A DNA stretch of 64,000 nt from Agromyces sp. CF514 (lineage in GTDB: Bacteria; Actinomycetota; Actinomycetes; Actinomycetales; Microbacteriaceae): positions 2,170,001 to 2,234,000 of the forward strand of contig NZ_FOZD01000001.1 of assembly GCF_900113185.1 (NCBI RefSeq). Direction: 5' to 3'. The number at the start of each line of letters is the position of its first letter. The first letter of the stretch is position 1. Positions 1 through 9,282 of this stretch are shown here, one piece after another. Both the position numbers and the translations under genes were made by a program. Under the pieces are notes generated by a model. It worked only from the letters and a program-made list of their open reading frames with translations, searched no databases and was not told where the DNA came from.

Positions 1-1
1 G

Positions 2-793
2 CTCGAGGTCTCGTGCCTGCGTTCGCTCTCGGGCCACCCGGTCGGCTCGGGCCTGTCGTTCCGGCCGCCGTTCGAGGCGCCCCACCACACGGCGACCGCG
101 GCGGCGATGGTCGGCGGCGGCAGCAGGCTCATCAGGCCGGGGGCCGCGGCCCGCGCGAGCCACGGCGTGCTGTTCCTCGACGAGGCGCCGGAGTTCCCGT
201 CCGCCGTGCTCGACGTGCTCCGTCAACCGCTCGAGTCCGGCACGATCAGCATTCACCGGGCGAACGCGGTCGCGAGCTTCCCCGCCCGCTTCCAGCTGAT
301 CATCGCCGCGAATCCGTGTCCGTGCGGCCTCGACGGCACGGCCGAGTGCACCTGCCCGCCGAACGCGCGTCGACGCTACCTCGCGCGCATCTCGGGGCCC
401 CTGCTCGACCGCATCGACCTGCAGCTCAAGGTGCCGCGCCTGACGGCCGCCGGCCTGCGCGCCACACGAGAACGGCCCGGCATGAGCAGCGCCCAGGCGA
501 GGGCCAAGGTCGGCGAGGCGCGGGCGACCGCCGCGGAACGGCTTCGCGGCACGCCGTGGCGAACGAACGCGCAGATGCCCGGACCGTGGCTCCGGGGCGC
601 AGGCGGCCTGCACCCGGGCGGTCGCGCGACCACCGCGCTCGACCGATCGCTCGAACGGGGCGGCATCACGATGCGCGGGTACGACCGCGTGCTGAAGACC
701 GCATGGACGCTTGCGGATCTCGAAGGCGCGCCGAGGCCGGACGCATCCCACATCGGCCAGGCGCTCTTCTACCGCCAGGGCATCGCGCGATGA
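2..793 (+). CDS. YifB/ComM-like Mg chelatase-family AAA ATPase, C-terminal part (5' truncated by window edge)
   Basis: The frame is open from the window edge, giving about 263 residues of the C-terminal part of a ComM/YifB-type protein. Visible are the PHHTA sensor segment just before the first internal methionine, the Walker B motif FLDEAPEF, the NPCPCG...CTCPP cysteine cluster typical of this family, and the C-terminal Mg-chelatase helical domain. In naturally competent bacteria ComM is a helicase that promotes branch migration during integration of single-stranded DNA; the role here is inferred by family. It overlaps the next gene, dprA, by 4 bp (ATGA), so the two competence/recombination genes are translationally coupled. 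The N-terminal Lon-like domain lies outside the window. Confidence 0.93.
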   Translation, partial: LEVSCLRSLSGHPVGSGLSFRPPFEAPHHTATAAAMVGGGSRLIRPGAAARASHGVLFLDEAPEFPSAVLDVLRQPLESGTISIHRANAVASFPARFQLIIAANPCPCGLDGTAECTCPPNARRRYLARISGPLLDRIDLQLKVPRLTAAGLRATRERPGMSSAQARAKVGEARATAAERLRGTPWRTNAQMPGPWLRGAGGLHPGGRATTALDRSLERGGITMRGYDRVLKTAWTLADLEGAPRPDASHIGQALFYRQGIAR

Positions 794-2130
794 GCGTCGT
801 CGCACGCGCGGCGCTTCACCTGCAGCGCGAATTCGCGCTGGTCAGGCCGTCGAGCGCATCGTCGCAGGTCGTGGAATCGCCGCAATCGTCCGACTCATCG
901 GGATCGTCAGGATCCTCAGCCGACCTGCACTCGCCCGCCGGGGTCGAGGCGTTCGCGCGAGCGGTGCTCGGCACGCTCGCCGAACCCGGCGATGGAGCAC
1001 TCGGGCGCCTGATCGCCGCGCTCGGCGCGACCCGAACGGCCGACCTCCTGCTCGAGGCGGCATCCGTCCACCGGATCACGGGCGAGGCCGCAGACGGGGG
1101 CGAGTCGTTCACGGCGAAGGAGGTCGAAACCGCGCTCGCAAGATGGACCCCACGCATCGACCATGCCTCCTTCGTGCGCGGGCTCGCGCAGTCCGAACGG
1201 GTCGGTGCCGCCTTCCTCGTACCCGGCGACGCGTCGTGGCCCGTCGGCGTCGACGACCTCGGCGTGCACGCCCCGCTCGGGCTCTGGGTTCGAGGCGACG
1301 TGCGGCACCTCCGGCCCGACGCGCCTGCCGTCGCATTGGTCGGTGCACGCGCAGCGACCGGATACGGCGAGCACATGACCATGGAGCTCTCGGCGGGGCT
1401 CGTCGATCGCGGACTCACGATCGTGTCCGGCGGCGCGTACGGCATCGACGGCATGGCGCACCGCGCCGCGCTGGCCAGCGAAGGTGCCACGGTCGCCTTC
1501 CTCGCGGGCGGCGTCGATCGGTTCTACCCGGTCGGGCACGACGGCCTGCTGCAGCGCATCGCCGAGACCGGTGCCGTGGTGTCCGAGCTGCCGTGCGGCG
1601 CCTCGCCGACGAAGTGGCGATTCCTCCAGCGCAACAGGCTGATCGCCGCCGCGAGCGCAGCGACGGTCGTGCTCGAAGCGGGTGCGCGGTCGGGGTCGCT
1701 CAACACGGCGGCGCATGCAGCCGCCCTCGGCCGTCCGCTGGGGGCCCTCCCCGGTCCGGTCACGAGTCCGGCATCGGCCGGATGCCACCGGCTGCTTCGC
1801 GAGTTCGATGCGGTGTGCGTCGTGAACGCCGACCAGGTCGTCGAGCTCATGGGTGGCATCGCACGGGCCGAGAGTACGGCCGCCTCCGGTGAGGAGGGCG
1901 TCGCCGAGGGCATGCCCGTCGTGCCCGCGGGCACCGGGTCGGAGGCCTCGCCCACGGCCGTCCGAGTGCTCGACGCACTCAGCATGCGGGCGCCTCGCGA
2001 CATCGATGACCTCGCCCGGCGCAGCGGCCTGGGCGCACGCGAGGTCATGGCCGTGCTCGGCGTGCTCGAGCTCGACGACGTCGTCCGCCAGCGGGCCGCC
2101 GGGTGGGTGCGGCGGCGACGTGCGGGGTGA
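790..2130 (+). CDS. dprA: DNA-processing protein DprA (Smf)
   Basis: 446 residues. DprA binds incoming single-stranded DNA and loads RecA. The Rossmann-like core starts with VALVGAR near residue 181 and continues through IVSGGAYGIDGMAHR, FLAGGVDRFYP and FLQRNRLIAA to SGSLNTAAHA and LPGPV, all diagnostic of the DprA fold. The C-terminus carries the winged-helix-like DML1 region. Residues about 21-45 are a serine-rich low-complexity segment not needed for the fold. The start chosen is the ATG that overlaps the stop of the ComM-like gene by ATGA; upstream in-frame starts would lie inside that gene. The function follows from the family; whether this organism is competent cannot be read from the sequence. 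Confidence 0.93.
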   Translation: MSVVARAALHLQREFALVRPSSASSQVVESPQSSDSSGSSGSSADLHSPAGVEAFARAVLGTLAEPGDGALGRLIAALGATRTADLLLEAASVHRITGEAADGGESFTAKEVETALARWTPRIDHASFVRGLAQSERVGAAFLVPGDASWPVGVDDLGVHAPLGLWVRGDVRHLRPDAPAVALVGARAATGYGEHMTMELSAGLVDRGLTIVSGGAYGIDGMAHRAALASEGATVAFLAGGVDRFYPVGHDGLLQRIAETGAVVSELPCGASPTKWRFLQRNRLIAAASAATVVLEAGARSGSLNTAAHAAALGRPLGALPGPVTSPASAGCHRLLREFDAVCVVNADQVVELMGGIARAESTAASGEEGVAEGMPVVPAGTGSEASPTAVRVLDALSMRAPRDIDDLARRSGLGAREVMAVLGVLELDDVVRQRAAGWVRRRRAG

Positions 2131-2255
2131 GCGCGTGAAAGCCGGGCGGCGGCGACAGCTCGACGGTCGGCTCGGTGATCGTGCGATGTCCGTGCGACGG
2201 CCGTGCCGACGAGTCGTCGTCGTGGGCAGGTCGTAGGCTTTCGGCGGAGGTCAGC

Positions 2256-3161
2256 ATGGCAGTACAGCTCGGCACGTACCCGGCGGCGACGCACGTCATC
2301 GCCCACCTCAGCGACACGCACTTCCTCGACGGCGGGGCGCCGCTCGGCGGTCGTGTCGACACGGTCGGTGCGCTCGCGCAGGCGGCAGCGCACCTCGAGC
2401 ATCTCGGGTCCGCACTCGATGCCATCGTCGTGACCGGCGACGTGGCGGACATCGGCGAACCCGACGCCTACCGACGAGTCCGTGCCGTGCTCGAACCGCT
2501 AGCGGCTGCCGCAGATGCGAGCCTCGTGTGGGTCATGGGCAATCACGACGAACGCGACGCGTTCCGGGTGGGGCTCCTCGACCAGGACCCCGCCGCGGAT
2601 GCGCCGGTGAACCACGTCACCGAGGTCGGCGGAGTGCGACTCATCGCGTTGGACTCGAGTGTGCCGGGCTATCATCACGGTGCGCTCGAGCCCGAGACGC
2701 TCGAGTGGCTCGACGCGCAGCTCTCCGATCCGGCGCCGCAGGGCACCGTGGTCGCGCTGCACCACGCGCCGATTCCCACGCCGATCGCGCTGATGGACGT
2801 GCTCGAACTCCGCAGGCAGCACGAGTTCGCCGACGTCATCCGAGGCCGCGACGTCCGGCTCATCCTCGGCGGACACCTCCACTACCCGACGAACGGCTCG
2901 TTCGCGGGCATCCCGGTGTCCGTGGCCGGCGCCACCGCCTACACCATGGACGTGTCGGCGCCCGCCCGCGCGCTCGTGGGCGTCGACGGCGGGCGCTCGT
3001 TCAACCTCGTCCACCTCTTCGAGGGGCACGTCGTCACCTCGGTCGTGCCGATCGGCCGCCATGCACGGGTTGCGGGCTTCGAGGCGGATTTCCTCGACGA
3101 GATCGAGTCCCTCAGTCCGGCCGACCGCGTCGAGCGCTTCTCCCGGAAGCGACCGGCCTGA
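2256..3161 (+). CDS. Calcineurin-like metallophosphoesterase (CpdA/Icc-type 3',5'-cyclic nucleotide phosphodiesterase family)
   Basis: 301 residues. The full set of metallophosphoesterase motifs is present in order: SDTHF (near residue 18), GDVADIGE, GNHDERD, a histidine in VALHHAPIP and GGHLHYP. This arrangement is that of class III cyclic nucleotide phosphodiesterases (CpdA/Rv0805-like), so hydrolysis of cAMP or a related phosphodiester in the cytosol is likely but unproven. The ATG at 2256 is preceded by a good ribosome site (GCGGAGG at 2244-2250). A TAGGCT hexamer at 2234-2239 could be its -10 element. The next gene, xerC, starts about 60 bp after its stop. Confidence 0.88.
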   Translation: MAVQLGTYPAATHVIAHLSDTHFLDGGAPLGGRVDTVGALAQAAAHLEHLGSALDAIVVTGDVADIGEPDAYRRVRAVLEPLAAAADASLVWVMGNHDERDAFRVGLLDQDPAADAPVNHVTEVGGVRLIALDSSVPGYHHGALEPETLEWLDAQLSDPAPQGTVVALHHAPIPTPIALMDVLELRRQHEFADVIRGRDVRLILGGHLHYPTNGSFAGIPVSVAGATAYTMDVSAPARALVGVDGGRSFNLVHLFEGHVVTSVVPIGRHARVAGFEADFLDEIESLSPADRVERFSRKRPA

Positions 3162-3219
3162 TTCCGGCAGCGGGCGCGTCGGCGGCGCGGCGGGAGCCGA
3201 GAGCGGGCAGGCTGGCGAC

Positions 3220-4167
3220 GTGACGAGTCTCGACGCCGCCCTCGACGAGTACTCGGCGTACGTGAAGACCGAGCGCGCGTACTCCGAGCACACCGTCGCC
3301 GCGTACGCCGCGGACCTCGGCGACCTCATCGCCTTCTCCGAGTCCCGAGGCCTCGTCGACGTCCGCGACCTCGACCTCGCGCTGCTCCGGGACTGGCTGT
3401 GGGCTGCCACCGAGCGCGGGGCGGCACGCGCCACCATCGCCAGGCACGCCGCATCCGCTCGCGGATTCACCGCCTGGCTCGCGCGACGAGGCTTGGCGGA
3501 GCACGACGCGGGGGCCCGCCTCAGGGCGCCCCGACCGGCGCGGACCCTGCCGCGCGTGGTCTCGCAGTCCGCGCTCGAAGACGCGATCCGACGCCTCGAG
3601 GTGCCGGCCGCGCAATCCGAGCCGATCGCGGAACGCGATGTCGCCATCGTGGAACTGCTGTACGCCTCTGCGCTGCGCGTCTCCGAACTCGTCGGTCTCG
3701 AGCTCGGTGACGTCGATCGCGAACGACGAACCGTGCGCGTCATGGGCAAGGGTTCGAAGGAGCGGGTCGTTCCGTACGGGGCACCCGCGGCTCGGGCGAT
3801 CGATCGGTATCTCGAGCACGCGCGTCCGCTGATCTCGGCGGCAGCCGCCGCGTCGGCGAACGCATCGGGGACAGGTCCGCCGCGTCCAGGTTCGGCGGTA
3901 TTCCTCGGAGCCCGCGGCGGCCGCATGGGGGTCCGTAGCGTGCACCGGCTCGTCGCAGCCATGTTGGCCGAGATCCCGGGCACCGGCCCGAGCGGTCCGC
4001 ACGCGCTTCGGCACACCGCGGCGACCCACCTGCTCGACGGCGGCGCAGACCTTCGCGCGGTCCAGGAGTTCCTCGGACACGCGAGCCTCGGCACCACGCA
4101 GATCTACACCCATGTGTCGGCCGAGCGCCTCAAGCAGAGCTATCGCACCGCGCATCCGCGCGCCTGA
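3220..4167 (+). CDS. xerC: Tyrosine recombinase XerC
   Basis: 315 residues, close to the usual ~300. It has an N-terminal SAM-like core-binding domain (residues about 5-95) and a C-terminal catalytic domain with the tyrosine-recombinase set: Arg in ALRVSEL (about 152), Lys in MGKGSKER, HALRHTAATH (about 260-269), His in LGHAS and the nucleophile Tyr in QIYTH (about 294). With XerD it resolves chromosome dimers at dif. The start is taken as GTG at 3220, since earlier in-frame codons fall in the previous gene. Its place between dprA and the rpsB block is the usual actinobacterial order, which argues for the housekeeping enzyme rather than a phage integrase. An alanine-rich insert at about residues 205-228 is a small oddity. 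Confidence 0.93.
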   Translation: MTSLDAALDEYSAYVKTERAYSEHTVAAYAADLGDLIAFSESRGLVDVRDLDLALLRDWLWAATERGAARATIARHAASARGFTAWLARRGLAEHDAGARLRAPRPARTLPRVVSQSALEDAIRRLEVPAAQSEPIAERDVAIVELLYASALRVSELVGLELGDVDRERRTVRVMGKGSKERVVPYGAPAARAIDRYLEHARPLISAAAAASANASGTGPPRPGSAVFLGARGGRMGVRSVHRLVAAMLAEIPGTGPSGPHALRHTAATHLLDGGADLRAVQEFLGHASLGTTQIYTHVSAERLKQSYRTAHPRA

Positions 4168-4204
4168 CGGAGCCGGCGAAGGCCCGCGCGTGAAACGGTG
4201 CGGA

Positions 4205-4759
4205 TCAATCCGGGAGCAGCACCGCCCACGGCACCCCGCCCAGGTACAGCATCGGTGAGACGTATTCGCCGTGCAGCCGTACGCCGAGGTGCACGCATCT
4301 CGCGTCGCAGTGCCCGCCGCTCGCGACGCTGCCGAGCGGATCGCCCTCGAGCACCTCCTCGCCCTCGACGACGTTCCCGACGACCGGCTCCACGGAGCTC
4401 ACGAGGCCGCCGCCGTGGTCGATCGAGACGACGGGGCGCCCCGCCACCATCCCGGAGAACGACACCACGCCCCGGGCGACGGCGGTGACGGGCTCACCGG
4501 TCGCCGCTCGGAGATCGACCCCGCGATGGCCGGCGGCGTAGGGCGTCTCGGGTGCACGGAACGGATTCTCGACGACGATGGGCGCGCTCGTGGGCCAGCT
4601 CCAGTCGGCGAGGATCGCGAGTGCGTCGCGGCGGGGTGGGGTCGCGCTCGCGGGAGCGTCGGCGAACACCGTCGCGCCGAGGAGCAAGGTCAGGAGCGTC
4701 GCGGCGGGGAGCGCGCGACCCATCCGTCGATGGCTGTGGAGACGATGCGCCGACTTCAT
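4205..4759 (-). CDS. Secreted M23-family (LytM-like) peptidase domain protein
   Basis: 184 residues on the minus strand, convergent with xerC. It has a signal-peptide-like start (AALPAATLLTLLLGATVFADAPASA) and a compact M23/LytM beta-sheet domain with GHRGVDLRA, VSIDHGGGLVSSVEPV and VHLGVRLHGEYVSPMLYL. The HxGVD and HxGVR motifs supply two of the usual zinc ligands and the catalytic HxH is represented only by VHLGVR, so hydrolase activity should be checked. It is likely exported to the wall as a peptidoglycan endopeptidase or amidase activator. The start at 4759 is uncertain: the GAGGG just before it is very close, and a second ATG about 12 codons downstream also leaves an intact signal peptide. 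Confidence 0.85.
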   Translation of the reverse strand: MKSAHRLHSHRRMGRALPAATLLTLLLGATVFADAPASATPPRRDALAILADWSWPTSAPIVVENPFRAPETPYAAGHRGVDLRAATGEPVTAVARGVVSFSGMVAGRPVVSIDHGGGLVSSVEPVVGNVVEGEEVLEGDPLGSVASGGHCDARCVHLGVRLHGEYVSPMLYLGGVPWAVLLPD

Positions 4760-4836
4760 GCCCTCATGGTCCCCGGGCGCGTCCGCGCCGTGGTGGGTTC
4801 CGCCGCACACGGGGGGAGCGGCCCGCCCGCGCCGTG

Positions 4837-4865
4837 TTGGGGAGGACCGGTGCCGGTGCTAGACT
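4837..4865 (+). promoter_or_regulatory. Candidate promoter of rpsB-tsf
   Basis: TTGGGG (4837-4842) and TAGACT (4860-4865) are separated by exactly 17 bp, a good match to a housekeeping sigma promoter. Transcription would start near 4872 and leave a leader of about 160 nt before rpsB. Confidence 0.6.
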
Positions 4866-4871
4866 TCCGAG

Positions 4872-5030
4872 AGCACCCCGCGCGTCGGGGTGACTACGCG
4901 TGCCATTTCGGCAGACGACTCCACTCGGTCCGACTTCAGTTCTCACGAACCGGAGGCGGCGGAGCCGTGCCGGGCACCAGGGCTCCGACCGCCGGTCGGG
5001 GCGTCAACTGAGAACAAAGGAGTACGGCTC
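4872..5030 (+). promoter_or_regulatory. Structured 5' leader of rpsB
   Basis: This is the untranslated leader between the promoter and rpsB. It contains a perfect 7-bp hairpin (4874-4880 with 4886-4892, loop CGCGT) and a second hairpin 4985-4990/4994-4999 (CCGACC/GGTCGG, loop GCC). A strong AAAGGAG ribosome site lies at 5016-5022. S2 mRNA leaders mediate autogenous control in several bacteria, so a similar role is plausible here, but no known leader motif was recognised. Confidence 0.35.
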
Positions 5031-5918
5031 ATGGCCGTCGTCACCATCCGCCAGCTGCTCGACAGCGGCGTGCACTTCGGGCACCAGACCCGCCGTTGGA
5101 ACCCGAAGATGAAGCGGTTCATCTTCACCGAGCGTTCCGGCATCTACATCATCGACCTGCAGCAGTCGCTCGCCTTCATCGACAAGGCGTACGACTTCGT
5201 CCGCGAGACCGTCGCCCACGGCGGCACCATCCTCTTCGTCGGCACGAAGAAGCAGGCTCAGGAGTCCATCGCCGAGCAGGCGACCCGCGTCGGCCAGCCC
5301 TACGTCAACCAGCGTTGGCTCGGCGGGCTCCTCACCAACTTCCAGACGGTCTCCAAGCGCCTCGCGCGCATGAAGGAGCTCGAGGAGCTCGACTTCGAGG
5401 GCACCACGAGCGGCTTCACCAAGAAGGAGCTCCTCATCAAGAAGCGCGAGCTCGACAAGCTGCACAAGTCGCTCGGCGGCATCCGCAACCTGTCGAAGAC
5501 GCCTTCGGCGCTCTGGGTGGTCGACACCAAGAAGGAGCACCTCGCGATCGACGAGGCCAAGAAGCTCGGCATCCCCGTCATCGGCATCCTCGACACCAAC
5601 TGCGACCCCGACGAGGTCCAGTACCCGATCCCGGGCAACGACGACGCGATCCGTTCCGTCGCGCTGCTGACCCGCATCATCGCGGATGCCGCAGCCGAGG
5701 GCCTCATCGAGCGCCACCAGAAGCCCGAAGAGGCCGGCAACGTCTCGGCCGTCGAGCCGCTCGCCGAGTGGGAGCAGGAGCTCCTCCAGGCCGGTTCGGA
5801 GACCACTCCCGAGCAGGCTTCGGCCGAGACCGAGAAGGTCGCCGAGACGGAGGCCGAGGCCAAGGTCGAGGCCGCTGAGGTCGTCGCAGAGGCCGCGCCC
5901 GAGGCCGCTGCCGAGTAA
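5031..5918 (+). CDS. rpsB: 30S ribosomal protein S2
   Basis: 295 residues. The S2 fold is recognised from [20 protein letters not shown] at the start, then [20 protein letters not shown] and [22 protein letters not shown]. The start is ATG 5031, preceded by AAAGGAG. Residues beyond about 250 form a long Ala/Glu-rich acidic tail (many AE repeats), which is typical of actinobacterial S2 but absent from E. coli S2. It is co-transcribed with tsf, 39 bp downstream. Confidence 0.97.
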   Translation: MAVVTIRQLLDSGVHFGHQTRRWNPKMKRFIFTERSGIYIIDLQQSLAFIDKAYDFVRETVAHGGTILFVGTKKQAQESIAEQATRVGQPYVNQRWLGGLLTNFQTVSKRLARMKELEELDFEGTTSGFTKKELLIKKRELDKLHKSLGGIRNLSKTPSALWVVDTKKEHLAIDEAKKLGIPVIGILDTNCDPDEVQYPIPGNDDAIRSVALLTRIIADAAAEGLIERHQKPEEAGNVSAVEPLAEWEQELLQAGSETTPEQASAETEKVAETEAEAKVEAAEVVAEAAPEAAAE

Positions 5919-5957
5919 TTCAGCCGCTCCACTTCAACTCAAAGGAGAATGCCGGAA

Positions 5958-6785
5958 ATGGCAATCAGCATCGCCGACATCAAGGCCCTGCGCGAGCAGC
6001 TCGGCACGGGCATGGTCGACACGAAGAAGGCGCTCGAGGAGGCCGACGGCGACCTCGAGAAGGCCACTGAGATCCTCCGCCTCAAGGGTGCGAAGGGCAA
6101 CGCGAAGCGTGCCGACCGCTCCACGAGCGAGGGCCTCGTCGCCGCCGTCGACAACGGTGACGGCACCGCCACGCTGATCGAGCTCGCGTGCGAGACGGAC
6201 TTCGTCGCCAAGGGCGACAAGTTCGTCGGACTCGCCGACCGCGTGCTCGCCGCCGTGGCCGCGTCGCACGCCGACTCGGTCGAGGCCGGTCTGGCCGCGC
6301 CCGCCGAGGGCAAGACCGTCGCCGACGTCATCGACGCCGACGCCGCGATCCTGGGCGAGAAGGTCGAGCTCCGGCGTGTCCGCCTCGTCAAGGGCGACCA
6401 GTTCTCGATCTACCTGCACAAGACCTCGAAGGACCTGCCCCCGCAGGTCGGCGTGGTCGTCGGGTACACCGGCGCAGACGCAGAGACCGCCCGGTCGATC
6501 GCACAGCACATCTCGTTCGCCGCGCCCGAGTACCTCACCCGTGAGGATGTCCCGGCCGAGGCAGTCGAGAAGGAGCGCGCGCTCGTCGAGCAGATCACCC
6601 GCGAGGAGGGCAAGCCCGAGGCTGCCCTGCCGAAGATCGTCGAGGGTCGCGTCAGCGCGTTCTTCAAGCAGGTCGCCCTGCTCGAGCAGGACTACGCGAA
6701 GGACAACAAGCTCAGCGTGTCCAAGGTCCTCCAGGACGCCGGTATCACGGTGAGCGACTTCGCTCGCTTCAAGGTCGGCGCCTAA
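5958..6785 (+). CDS. tsf: Elongation factor Ts
   Basis: 275 residues; nucleotide exchange factor of EF-Tu. It shows the UBA-like N-terminus (IADIKALREQLGTGMVDTKKAL), the TDFVAKGDKF motif that inserts into EF-Tu, and the C-terminal coiled coil and dimerisation part (LLEQDYAKDNKLSVSKVL). There are two ATGs nearby: the one at 5949 is 1 nt from the AAAGGAG at 5941-5947, while the one at 5958 has correct spacing and gives the canonical MAIS start, so 5958 is chosen. It is followed by an intrinsic terminator. Confidence 0.97.
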   Translation: MAISIADIKALREQLGTGMVDTKKALEEADGDLEKATEILRLKGAKGNAKRADRSTSEGLVAAVDNGDGTATLIELACETDFVAKGDKFVGLADRVLAAVAASHADSVEAGLAAPAEGKTVADVIDADAAILGEKVELRRVRLVKGDQFSIYLHKTSKDLPPQVGVVVGYTGADAETARSIAQHISFAAPEYLTREDVPAEAVEKERALVEQITREEGKPEAALPKIVEGRVSAFFKQVALLEQDYAKDNKLSVSKVLQDAGITVSDFARFKVGA

Positions 6786-6794
6786 GTCGATGTG

Positions 6795-6830
6795 AAGGAG
6801 TCCGGATCGCCTCGCGATCCGGGCTCCTTT
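6795..6830 (+). terminator. Rho-independent terminator after tsf
   Basis: AAGGAG-T-CCGGATCGC pairs with GCGATCCGG-G-CTCCTT around a CTC loop: a 15-bp stem with one internal mismatch, ending in TTT. It closes the rpsB-tsf unit just before pyrH. Confidence 0.85.
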
Positions 6831-6951
6831 GCTGTGTCCGGACCACTCCGGAACTCCGACGGCCCAACGGTCTCGGAAAGACCGCGTTCCGGCACTGCGC
6901 CGGGACCCGGGAACCACTAGCTTTACTCCCAAGGGGAAGGAACGGTCGGGG

Positions 6952-7683
6952 ATGACGGAACGTAGACGCAGGGTCATGCTGAAGCTTTCGGGCGAGGCGT
7001 TCGGAGGTGGATCCCTCGGCGTGAACCCCGACGTGGTGAGTGCGCTCGCACGCGAGATCGCGGACGCGGCCCGCACGGTCGAGATCGCGATCGTCGTCGG
7101 CGGTGGCAACTTCTTCCGCGGCGCCGAGCTCTCGCAGCGCGGCATGGACCGCGGACGAGCCGATTACATGGGCATGCTCGGGACCGTCATGAACTCGCTC
7201 GCACTGCAGGACTTCCTCGAGCAGGCAGGCGCGGAGACCCGCGTGCAGTCGGCGATCTCGATGACGCAGGTCGCCGAGCCGTACATCCCGCGCCGCGCGG
7301 AGCGTCACCTCGAGAAGGGCCGCGTCGTCATCTTCGGCGCCGGCGCGGGCCTGCCCTACTTCTCGACCGACACGGTCGCTGCGCAGCGCGCGCTCGAGAT
7401 CGACGCCGAGGTCGTGCTCGTCGCCAAGAACGGCGTCGACGGCGTCTACTCCGACGACCCCCGCACGAACCCCGATGCGCACAAGATCGATCGCATCACC
7501 TACCAGGAGGCCCTCCAGCGGGGGCTCAAGGTGGTCGACTCGACGGCGTTCAGCCTGTGCATGGACAACGGCATGCCGATGCAGGTGTTCGGCATGGAGC
7601 CCGGCGGCAATGTCACCGCGGCGATCCTCGGCGCCGATCTCGGCACCATCGTCAGCAACAGCGAGTCGTCGGCGACTCGATAG
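6952..7683 (+). CDS. pyrH: UMP kinase
   Basis: 243 residues, amino-acid-kinase fold. UMP kinase phosphorylates UMP to UDP in pyrimidine nucleotide synthesis and is hexameric and cytosolic. Motifs seen are [12 protein letters not shown] at the N-terminus, [37 protein letters not shown]-type (here [12 protein letters not shown]) and [13 protein letters not shown]. The ATG at 6952 gives the usual start; a purine-rich AAGGGGAAGGAA stretch lies 10-20 bp upstream. It forms the usual block with frr and cdsA. Confidence 0.96.
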   Translation: MTERRRRVMLKLSGEAFGGGSLGVNPDVVSALAREIADAARTVEIAIVVGGGNFFRGAELSQRGMDRGRADYMGMLGTVMNSLALQDFLEQAGAETRVQSAISMTQVAEPYIPRRAERHLEKGRVVIFGAGAGLPYFSTDTVAAQRALEIDAEVVLVAKNGVDGVYSDDPRTNPDAHKIDRITYQEALQRGLKVVDSTAFSLCMDNGMPMQVFGMEPGGNVTAAILGADLGTIVSNSESSATR

Positions 7684-7714
7684 ACTGTACCGAGCACCGA
7701 ACGAAGGAGCCCCC

Positions 7715-8269
7715 GTGATCGCGGATGTACTGTCCGATGCCAACGCACGCATGCAGAAGGCGGTCGAGGTCGCGAAAGACGACTTCGCCTCCGTTCGCAC
7801 CGGCCGTGCCAACCCCCAGCTCTTCCAGAAGATCATGGTGAGCTACTACGGCACCCCGACGCCGCTCGCACAGCTCGCGTCGCTGGCGAACCCCGAGGCG
7901 CGCACCCTCGTGGTGACGCCGTACGACAAGAGCGCCATCCGCGACATCGAGCAGGCGATCCGCGACACCCCGAACCTCGGCGCGAACCCCACGAACGACG
8001 GCAACCTCGTTCGCGTGACGCTTCCCGAGCTGACCGAGGAGCGCCGTCGGGAGTTCGTGAAGATCGTCAAGGCGAAGGCCGAAGACGCGCGCGTGTCGGT
8101 CCGGAACATCCGTCGCAAGGCGAAGGACGATCTCGACGCGCTGAAGGGCGAGGTCGGAGACGACGAGGTCGCGCGCGGCGAGAAGGAGCTCGAGCAGGTC
8201 ACGAAGTCGAACGTCGACGCCATCGATGACGCGCTCAAGCGCAAGGAAGCCGAACTCCTCGAGGTCTGA
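7715..8269 (+). CDS. frr: Ribosome recycling factor
   Basis: 184 residues, the normal RRF length. RRF splits post-termination ribosomes together with EF-G. The sequence shows [14 protein letters not shown], the [11 protein letters not shown] motif of the three-helix domain, PTPLAQLAS, the [13 protein letters not shown] segment of domain II and the C-terminal helix. GTG start with AAGGAG upstream (7704-7709). A TAGACT overlapping the pyrH stop codon (7681-7686) could be an internal -10 element. Confidence 0.97.
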   Translation: MIADVLSDANARMQKAVEVAKDDFASVRTGRANPQLFQKIMVSYYGTPTPLAQLASLANPEARTLVVTPYDKSAIRDIEQAIRDTPNLGANPTNDGNLVRVTLPELTEERRREFVKIVKAKAEDARVSVRNIRRKAKDDLDALKGEVGDDEVARGEKELEQVTKSNVDAIDDALKRKEAELLEV

Positions 8270-8278
8270 GGGAAGACC

Positions 8279-9262
8279 ATGTCGGGCGTCCCTGAACACG
8301 ACGATGCGGATGCCGGTGGGCATGAACGCAGCGCTCGCGACGAGTTCCGGTCGCAGGTGCACGCGAAGCGCGTGGACATCGAGCGTCAGTTCGAGGCGTC
8401 GAAGGCGCAGTTCGATCAGGCTCAGGAGAAGATCAACGCCCGGACGGGCCGCAATCTGATCCTCGCGATCGCGATCGGACTCGTCTTCGGCGGCGCGCTG
8501 CTGCTGAGCCTGCTCGTGATCAAGGAACTCTTCCTGGTCTTCGCGGTGGTGATCGTCGCCTTCGCGAGCTACGAGCTCGCCCAGGCCCTTCGCAAGGGCG
8601 ATTTCGACGTGCCCCGCATCCCGACGGTGGCCGTTGCGGTTGCCGTGGTGCCGTTCGCCTACTTCGGCGGCGCGGGCGGCCAACTGCTCGCGGTGCTCGG
8701 CGGCATCCTGCTGGTGTCGCTGTGGAGACTGCTCGAGCAGTTCTCGTCCACCCGTCGCACCTCGGCACGTGCCCTGCTCCGAGACCTCGGTGCGAGCGCC
8801 TTCGTACAGGGGTACGTGACGTTCCTCGCGACGTTCGCCGTCGTGCTCACCGCGGCCGACGGCGGGCAGTGGTGGACACTCGCGTTCGTCATCGTCGCGA
8901 TCTCCGCCGACACGGGCGCGTATGCGTCGGGCCTCGCGTTCGGCAGGCATCCGATGGCCCCGGTCATCAGTCCGAAGAAGACGTGGGAGGGCTTTGCCGG
9001 CGGTGCGGCGGCGAGTGTGATCGCAGGCGTCCTGCTGTCGCTCTTCATGCTCGGCAACACGTGGTGGTTCGGCCTGATCTTCGGTGTCGCGATCTTCCTG
9101 ACCGCGACGCTCGGCGACTTGGCCGAGTCGCTCGTCAAGCGCGACCTGGGCATCAAGGACATGAGCTCCTGGCTCCCGGGCCACGGCGGGTTCCTCGATC
9201 GCCTCGACTCGATCCTGCCTTCGGCTGCGGTCGCGTTCGTGGCGTTCCGCGTCTTCGGGTGA
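8279..9262 (+). CDS. cdsA: Phosphatidate cytidylyltransferase
   Basis: 327 residues, an integral membrane enzyme making CDP-diacylglycerol from phosphatidic acid and CTP. The first ~60 residues are a hydrophilic, coiled-coil-prone extension (DIERQFEASKAQFDQAQEKI), followed by about eight membrane segments. The CDS signature is intact near the C-terminus: SLVKRDLGIKDMSSWLPGHG followed by GFLDRLDS. It starts 9 bp after frr, in the classic pyrH-frr-cdsA order. Confidence 0.95.
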   Translation: MSGVPEHDDADAGGHERSARDEFRSQVHAKRVDIERQFEASKAQFDQAQEKINARTGRNLILAIAIGLVFGGALLLSLLVIKELFLVFAVVIVAFASYELAQALRKGDFDVPRIPTVAVAVAVVPFAYFGGAGGQLLAVLGGILLVSLWRLLEQFSSTRRTSARALLRDLGASAFVQGYVTFLATFAVVLTAADGGQWWTLAFVIVAISADTGAYASGLAFGRHPMAPVISPKKTWEGFAGGAAASVIAGVLLSLFMLGNTWWFGLIFGVAIFLTATLGDLAESLVKRDLGIKDMSSWLPGHGGFLDRLDSILPSAAVAFVAFRVFG

Positions 9263-9270
9263 AGCTCGGT

Positions 9271-9276
9271 GATAAT
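9271..9276 (+). promoter_or_regulatory. -10 element of leaderless DivIVA-repeat gene
   Basis: GATAAT lies exactly 6 nt before the GTG start at 9283 and there is no Shine-Dalgarno sequence between, so the transcript probably starts at the initiation codon. Confidence 0.5.
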
Positions 9277-9282
9277 GGGTCG

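Noticed and set aside
816-1490. Long open frames antisense to dprA and to most host genes
   Set aside because: They are GC-rich third-position shadows with arginine/alanine-rich translations and no ribosome sites, while the opposite strand encodes clear families.
3220-4167. XerC considered as a phage integrase
   Set aside because: Its host context (dprA, rpsB block), GC content and distance from the prophage at 47.3 kb all fit the chromosomal recombinase.
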